From Rhodovulum sp. (GTDB taxonomy: Bacteria > Pseudomonadota > Alphaproteobacteria > Rhodobacterales > Rhodobacteraceae), in assembly GCA_002706605.1 (NCBI GenBank), contig PALT01000015.1, positions 62,001-126,000 of the forward strand: a DNA stretch of 64,000 bases. The letters are read 5' to 3'. Below, piece after piece: positions 60,199 to 64,000 of the stretch (the stretch's first letter is position 1; every line of letters starts with the position of its first letter). Under the pieces are notes generated by a model. That model worked only from the letters and a program-made list of their open reading frames with translations, ran no database searches and was not told where the DNA came from. Position numbers and translations under genes: made by a program.

Positions 60199-60974
60199 GT
60201 GTGAGTCTCGTGTGATTTTGTGATGGTGAGTGTGATGCCTGCCGCATCAAGGGCCGCCTTGGCCTCGGGTGCGGGTGTGGCATCGGTGATGATGTGGTCG
60301 AACTCGGACAGATCGGCGAGGTGATGCAGAGCGGCCTTGCCGAAACGGGTGTGGTTCACCAGCAGGCAGGTGACCTGCGCCTGATCCATCATCGCCCGTT
60401 TGGAGCGCAGAACGTCATCATCCATGTGGTAGACTTTCGTGCCCGAAACTGCCGGCGTGGAGATAAAGGCGATGTCGGCGCGAAGGCGCGACAGTGCGTC
60501 TTCGGTGACTTTGCCGAGGTAGGCGTTGAACTTGCCCGAATAGAGCCCGCCGAGCGCCAGAAGGGTGATGCCCGCCTCGGCCTTTAGCGCGTCGATAACC
60601 GCACTATTATTGGTAATTACGGTCAGGGGACGCTTTTCAATGCAGGCTTTTCCCAAGATGGCGGCAAGCGATCCGTCATTGATCATAACCGTCATGCCCG
60701 GCTCGATCAGGGCAAGCGCGGCATTGGCCATTTCGGTCTTTTCCGCGGCGCCTTGGCGTTCGCGAAACCGGAAGTCGCTTTCAAAACGGGTGCCCGACTG
60801 GATCGTCGCGCCACCACGGATTTTGCGGAGCAACCCCTCGCTTTCAAGTTCGTCGAGATCACGGTGGATCGTCATTTTTGACACGGCAAAGCGCTCGGCC
60901 AAGCTATCGAGCTCGACCTCTCCTTCTGCGACCAGAAGGTCCATAATCGCTTGTTGCCTATCATCGCGTTTCAT
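60195..60974 (-). CDS. DeoR-family transcription repressor of the tetrose-phosphate genes (EryR-like)
   Basis: The start is ATG 60974 (MKRDDRQQAIMDLLVAEGEV) with AAAGGAG in front; a TTG eight codons earlier is less likely. The 259-residue protein has a DeoR helix-turn-helix (VELDSLAERFAVSKMTIHRD) and a sugar-phosphate-binding C-terminal domain with INDGSLAAILG and TNNSAVIDAL. It is the first gene of deoR-eryH-eryI and divergent from tkt. It probably senses a sugar phosphate and controls both directions, by analogy with other DeoR members. Confidence 0.9.
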   Translation of the reverse strand: MKRDDRQQAIMDLLVAEGEVELDSLAERFAVSKMTIHRDLDELESEGLLRKIRGGATIQSGTRFESDFRFRERQGAAEKTEMANAALALIEPGMTVMINDGSLAAILGKACIEKRPLTVITNNSAVIDALKAEAGITLLALGGLYSGKFNAYLGKVTEDALSRLRADIAFISTPAVSGTKVYHMDDDVLRSKRAMMDQAQVTCLLVNHTRFGKAALHHLADLSEFDHIITDATPAPEAKAALDAAGITLTITKSHETHT

Positions 60975-61098
60975 ATCGCGCTCCTTTGTTCGTAACATTT
61001 CACATCACACAAATCTCGTCAATAATGTTAAATTGAGATTTTATATTGTGACATTTGGGACCTCCCGTTATCTCTACCGCAAACTGGAGGAGGACAGA
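60975..61098. promoter_or_regulatory. Divergent promoter region of the deoR and tkt operons with inverted repeat
   Basis: The region is AT-rich compared with its surroundings. AAATCTC (61011-61017) and GAGATTT (61035-61041) form a 7-bp inverted repeat 17 bases apart, a candidate DeoR operator. I could not fix a -35/-10 pair. Confidence 0.45.
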
Positions 61099-63126
61099 AT
61101 GACCATCGATTCGAGCGTTTCACCGATTTCCGAGGCCCGTGCCCGCGATCCGCAGGGCTTTGATCTGGCCAACTGTATACGTGCGCTGTCTATTGATGCG
61201 GTCGAAGCGGCCAATTCGGGTCACCCCGGGGCGCCGATGGGCATGGCCGACGCCGCAGTCGCGCTGTTTCGCGACCACCTGAAATTCGACGCCTCCAACC
61301 CCGATTGGGCCGACCGTGACCGTGTGGTGCTGTCCAACGGCCATGCCTCGATGCTGCTCTACGCGTTGCTGCACCTGACGGGCTATGAGGACATGACCAT
61401 TGAACAGATCCGTAACTTTCGCCAACTCGGGGCAAAGACGGCGGGGCACCCTGAATTCGGCCACGCCAAAGGGATCGAGACGACCACGGGGCCGTTGGGC
61501 CAAGGCATTGCTACAGCGGTCGGCATGGCAATGGCCGAACGGGCGCTGGCCGCCGAATTCGGCGACGATCTGGTCGATCACAACACCTATGTGTTCCTTG
61601 GCGACGGCTGCCTACAGGAAGGGATCGGGCAAGAGGCGATTTCGCTGGCGGGCCACCTTGGCCTCGGCAAGTTGATCGTTCTCTATGACGATAACCAAAT
61701 CACCATCGACGGGCCAACGTCTGTCTCCTTTTCCGAAGATGTCCCCGCGCGCCTACAGGCCTGTGGCTGGCATGTGGTCAGCTGTGACGGTCACGACATT
61801 TCCGCCGTGTCTGAGGCGATCGCACAGGGCAAGGCGGAGACCGCCAAGCCCACGCTGATCGCAATGAAGACCACCATCGGTTTTGGCTCTCCGAACAAGG
61901 CAGGCAAATCGTCGTCTCACGGCTCTCCGCTCGGCACCGAAGAGGCCGCGGCAACCAAGGCCGCACTGGGGTGGGCGCATGCGCCGTTCGAAATCCCCGC
62001 TGACCTCGCTTTGCAGTGGCATGAGATCGGGGCGCGCGGCGGTGAGGCCCGTGCCGCTTGGGAAGGTCGTTTGGCGTCTTCCGCGCACAAAGCCGAGTTC
62101 GAGCGCCGCATGCGCGGCGATCTACCCGAGGGCTACAATGGGGCGGTTGAGGCTGCGCGCGCTGCACTCTTTGCCGAACCAAAGAACGTTGCTACCCGCA
62201 AGGCCAGCCAAATGGCGCTGGATGCGCTGGCCCCCGCATTGCCTGAGTTGATCGGTGGCTCTGCGGACTTGACGGGATCGAACCTGACCCGCGTGCCTGC
62301 GGTCGATAGCCAGTTCTCGGCCCAAAGCGGCGGGCGGTATGTCGGCTATGGCGTGCGTGAGTTCGGCATGGCGGCCGCGATGAACGGGATGAACACGCAT
62401 GGGGGCCTAAAACCCTATGGCGGCACCTTCCTCGTGTTCTCCGATTACGCCCGCAACGCGATCCGCCTGTCGGCACTGATGGGGGTCGGCACGATCTATG
62501 TGATGACCCATGACTCCATCGGCCTTGGCGAAGATGGCCCAACCCACCAGCCTGTCGAACATCTGGCCTCGCTGCGGGCGATCCCGAACCTCTACACCTT
62601 CCGCCCTGCCGATACGGTCGAGACGCTGGAATGCTGGGACATTGCGATCCGCGCTTCGAACGCGCCCTCCTTGCTGGCGCTGTCGCGTCAAGGTGTGCCG
62701 CAACTGCGCCTTGAAGAGACCGGCGAGAACCTGTCGGCCAAGGGCGCCTATGTGATCCGAAGCTTTGGTGAGAGCCGCGATGTGACGCTTTTGTCCACGG
62801 GCACCGAAGTCAGTCTGTGTATCGAGGCCGCCGAGGCACTGGCGGCAGAGGGGCTTGGCGTGGCCGTTGTTTCCATGCCTTCGTGGGAATTGTTCGAGGC
62901 GCAATCGGCCGCGTATCGCGCCGAGGTCCTCGGCACCGCGCCGCGCATCGCGGTTGAGGCTGCGGGCAAATTCGGCTGGACCCGCTATGTCGACAGCGAA
63001 GCGGATGTGATCGGCATGGATGGTTTCGGCGCGTCGGGTCCGGCCGAGCAGCTCTATGAAACCTTCGGGATCACACGGGACGCCATCGTGGCCAAGGCGC
63101 GCGATGCCGTTCGGGGAAAGGGCTGA
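61099..63126 (+). CDS. tkt: Transketolase
   Basis: The 675-residue enzyme starts at ATG 61099 after GGAGGAGGACA; the open frame upstream is not coding. Thiamine diphosphate and active-site segments are clear: NSGHPGAPMGMADAAVALF, TTGPLGQGIATAVGMA, FLGDGCLQEGIGQEA, and VREFGMAAAMNGM with HDSIGLGEDGPTHQPVEHLA. It interconverts ketose and aldose phosphates and uses erythrose 4-phosphate as an acceptor. The next gene, a fructose-1,6-bisphosphatase, begins four bases downstream. Confidence 0.97.
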   Translation: MTIDSSVSPISEARARDPQGFDLANCIRALSIDAVEAANSGHPGAPMGMADAAVALFRDHLKFDASNPDWADRDRVVLSNGHASMLLYALLHLTGYEDMTIEQIRNFRQLGAKTAGHPEFGHAKGIETTTGPLGQGIATAVGMAMAERALAAEFGDDLVDHNTYVFLGDGCLQEGIGQEAISLAGHLGLGKLIVLYDDNQITIDGPTSVSFSEDVPARLQACGWHVVSCDGHDISAVSEAIAQGKAETAKPTLIAMKTTIGFGSPNKAGKSSSHGSPLGTEEAAATKAALGWAHAPFEIPADLALQWHEIGARGGEARAAWEGRLASSAHKAEFERRMRGDLPEGYNGAVEAARAALFAEPKNVATRKASQMALDALAPALPELIGGSADLTGSNLTRVPAVDSQFSAQSGGRYVGYGVREFGMAAAMNGMNTHGGLKPYGGTFLVFSDYARNAIRLSALMGVGTIYVMTHDSIGLGEDGPTHQPVEHLASLRAIPNLYTFRPADTVETLECWDIAIRASNAPSLLALSRQGVPQLRLEETGENLSAKGAYVIRSFGESRDVTLLSTGTEVSLCIEAAEALAAEGLGVAVVSMPSWELFEAQSAAYRAEVLGTAPRIAVEAAGKFGWTRYVDSEADVIGMDGFGASGPAEQLYETFGITRDAIVAKARDAVRGKG

Positions 63127-63129
63127 GCA

Positions 63130-64000
63130 ATGGGCCAGTCCGCCATGCCACTCAAAAGCGATGGAGCGATTACCGCACCGTCGCTTGCGGGGTACCTTGA
63201 CGGGGCTGTCGCGCGGGGCGAAGTCGCGCGTGAATTGGCCGATTTGATCGCGGTGTTTGCGGCGGGCTCGATCCCGATTGCCGCGCGTCTGGCGCAAGGC
63301 CACCTGACGGGCGATCCCACTGCAAAGATTGGCAAGAATACCTCGGGCGATGTGCAAAAGGCGCTCGATTGGGGCGCGCATGAGCACTACCTCGCCGCAT
63401 TTGAAAAGGTCTCGGTCGCGCATGTGTTGTCCGAGGAAGAAGAGGACGTCCTGACCTTGGATCTCGCTGCGCTCTACGATGTGGCGATGGACCCGATCGA
63501 CGGATCGGGCAGCATTGGCATTGGGGCACCGCTCGGCGCCCTGTTCGGGGTCTTTCCCAAAAGCGGCAGTTTCCTGCGCCAAGGGACCGAGATGATCGCG
63601 GCGGCCTATGTGTCTTTCGGTCATAGCCTCGACTTCGGGTTCAGCTTCGGCAATGGGGTTGTGATCGCGACCTATGATGCGGCGACGGGGCAGTTCTACG
63701 TAGAGGAGCAGGGCGTGACGCTCAAACCTCAGACAAGCACCGTCGCCTTCAATGCCTCCAACACACGCCGCTGGTCGCGGGGGGTGCAAGCCTATGTGAC
63801 CGATCTGTTGGCGGGCAAAGACGGGCCGCGGGCACGTGATTTCAACATGCGTTGGATCGCCGCCGCGGTGGGCGATCTGCACCGCATCCTGCGCCGCGGC
63901 GGGGTGTTCATGTACCCAGCCGACCCGCGCCCCGGCTATCAGGACGGCTTTCTACGGCTCGCATACGAAGCCTTTACGATTGCCTACCTCATTGAACAGG
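63130..64000 (+). CDS. fbp: Class I fructose-1,6-bisphosphatase, partial (3' end outside window)
   Basis: The frame runs from ATG 63130 to the window edge, at least 290 residues. The class I FBPase pattern is present: LSEEEEDVL, then the metal site MDPIDGSGSIG (usual form DPLDGSSN) and later GDLHRILRRGGVFMYPADPR, where the sugar-phosphate residues lie. The substitution in the DPLDGSSN motif makes it a divergent member, possibly able to act on sedoheptulose 1,7-bisphosphate. It is four bases from tkt, so the pair would work in gluconeogenesis or in a pentose-phosphate/tetrose route. Confidence 0.9.
   Translation, partial: MGQSAMPLKSDGAITAPSLAGYLDGAVARGEVARELADLIAVFAAGSIPIAARLAQGHLTGDPTAKIGKNTSGDVQKALDWGAHEHYLAAFEKVSVAHVLSEEEEDVLTLDLAALYDVAMDPIDGSGSIGIGAPLGALFGVFPKSGSFLRQGTEMIAAAYVSFGHSLDFGFSFGNGVVIATYDAATGQFYVEEQGVTLKPQTSTVAFNASNTRRWSRGVQAYVTDLLAGKDGPRARDFNMRWIAAAVGDLHRILRRGGVFMYPADPRPGYQDGFLRLAYEAFTIAYLIEQ

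Overview
The window is a 64 kb stretch of chromosome from an alphaproteobacterium, very probably a member of the Rhodobacterales (Roseobacter group). The reasons are the high-GC coding sequence with dense short intergenic gaps, an FnrL-type regulator beside hemN and the cbb3 oxidase genes, a TrcR (DUF1013) cell-cycle regulator, a COQ9-type ubiquinone protein, a membrane-anchored cytochrome c552/c-y, and an SRP RNA next to dnaX-ebfC-recR. Almost everything looks like core chromosome. I found no transposase, integrase, phage gene or CRISPR array.

Layout. 1-5.6 kb: the end of an Lrp-type regulator, ribosomal protein S21, a UspA-BCCT osmolyte transport pair, COQ9 plus a quinone oxidoreductase, and a lone CbiM-like metal transporter under a cobalamin riboswitch. 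5.9-16.2 kb: a secreted RNase T2, TrcR, the recR-ebfC-dnaX operon headed by the SRP RNA, a HAD phosphatase, a CpdB-like nucleotidase, NudC, an SRPBCC protein, prephenate dehydratase and cytochrome c552. 16.3-23.4 kb: a YejABEF peptide importer coupled to a glycosyltransferase. 23.4-35.7 kb: a microaerobic respiration island with hemN, fnrL, a universal stress protein, ccoNOQP, a LysR regulator and ccoGHIS. Four FNR boxes (TTGAY-N4-RTCAA) lie at 24775, 26499, 26531 and 31348.

35.7-45.2 kb: a SPOR-tailed D,D-carboxypeptidase, a HAD hydrolase, clpS, an RsmC-like methyltransferase, an SDR protein lacking the catalytic lysine, a small lipoprotein, hemF, a pseudouridine synthase, and divergent hemE/hemC. 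With hemN, the window holds four tetrapyrrole genes, including both the oxygen-dependent and oxygen-independent coproporphyrinogen oxidases. 44.5-52.6 kb: a TesA-type esterase with YbbAP-type exporter genes, then a second exporter with an AttH/CrtC-like secreted protein. 52.6-55.9 kb: a selenium module, an oxidoreductase-SelD fusion convergent with mnmH, which would make selenophosphate and 2-selenouridine in tRNA. 56.0-58.5 kb: a MaoC-phosphotransacetylase fusion coupled to acetate kinase. 58.6 kb: a tRNA with anticodon CAT.

58.9-64 kb: a DeoR regulator, a TIM-like EryH and an RpiB-like EryI on the minus strand, divergent from transketolase and the start of a fructose-1,6-bisphosphatase gene. 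The isomerases resemble the tetrulose-phosphate isomerases of alphaproteobacterial erythritol catabolism, whose product, D-erythrose 4-phosphate, is a transketolase substrate. This is the most system-like unit here, but its kinase and dehydrogenase genes would have to lie outside the window. All assignments come from reading the sequence and recall of protein families; no database search was run.
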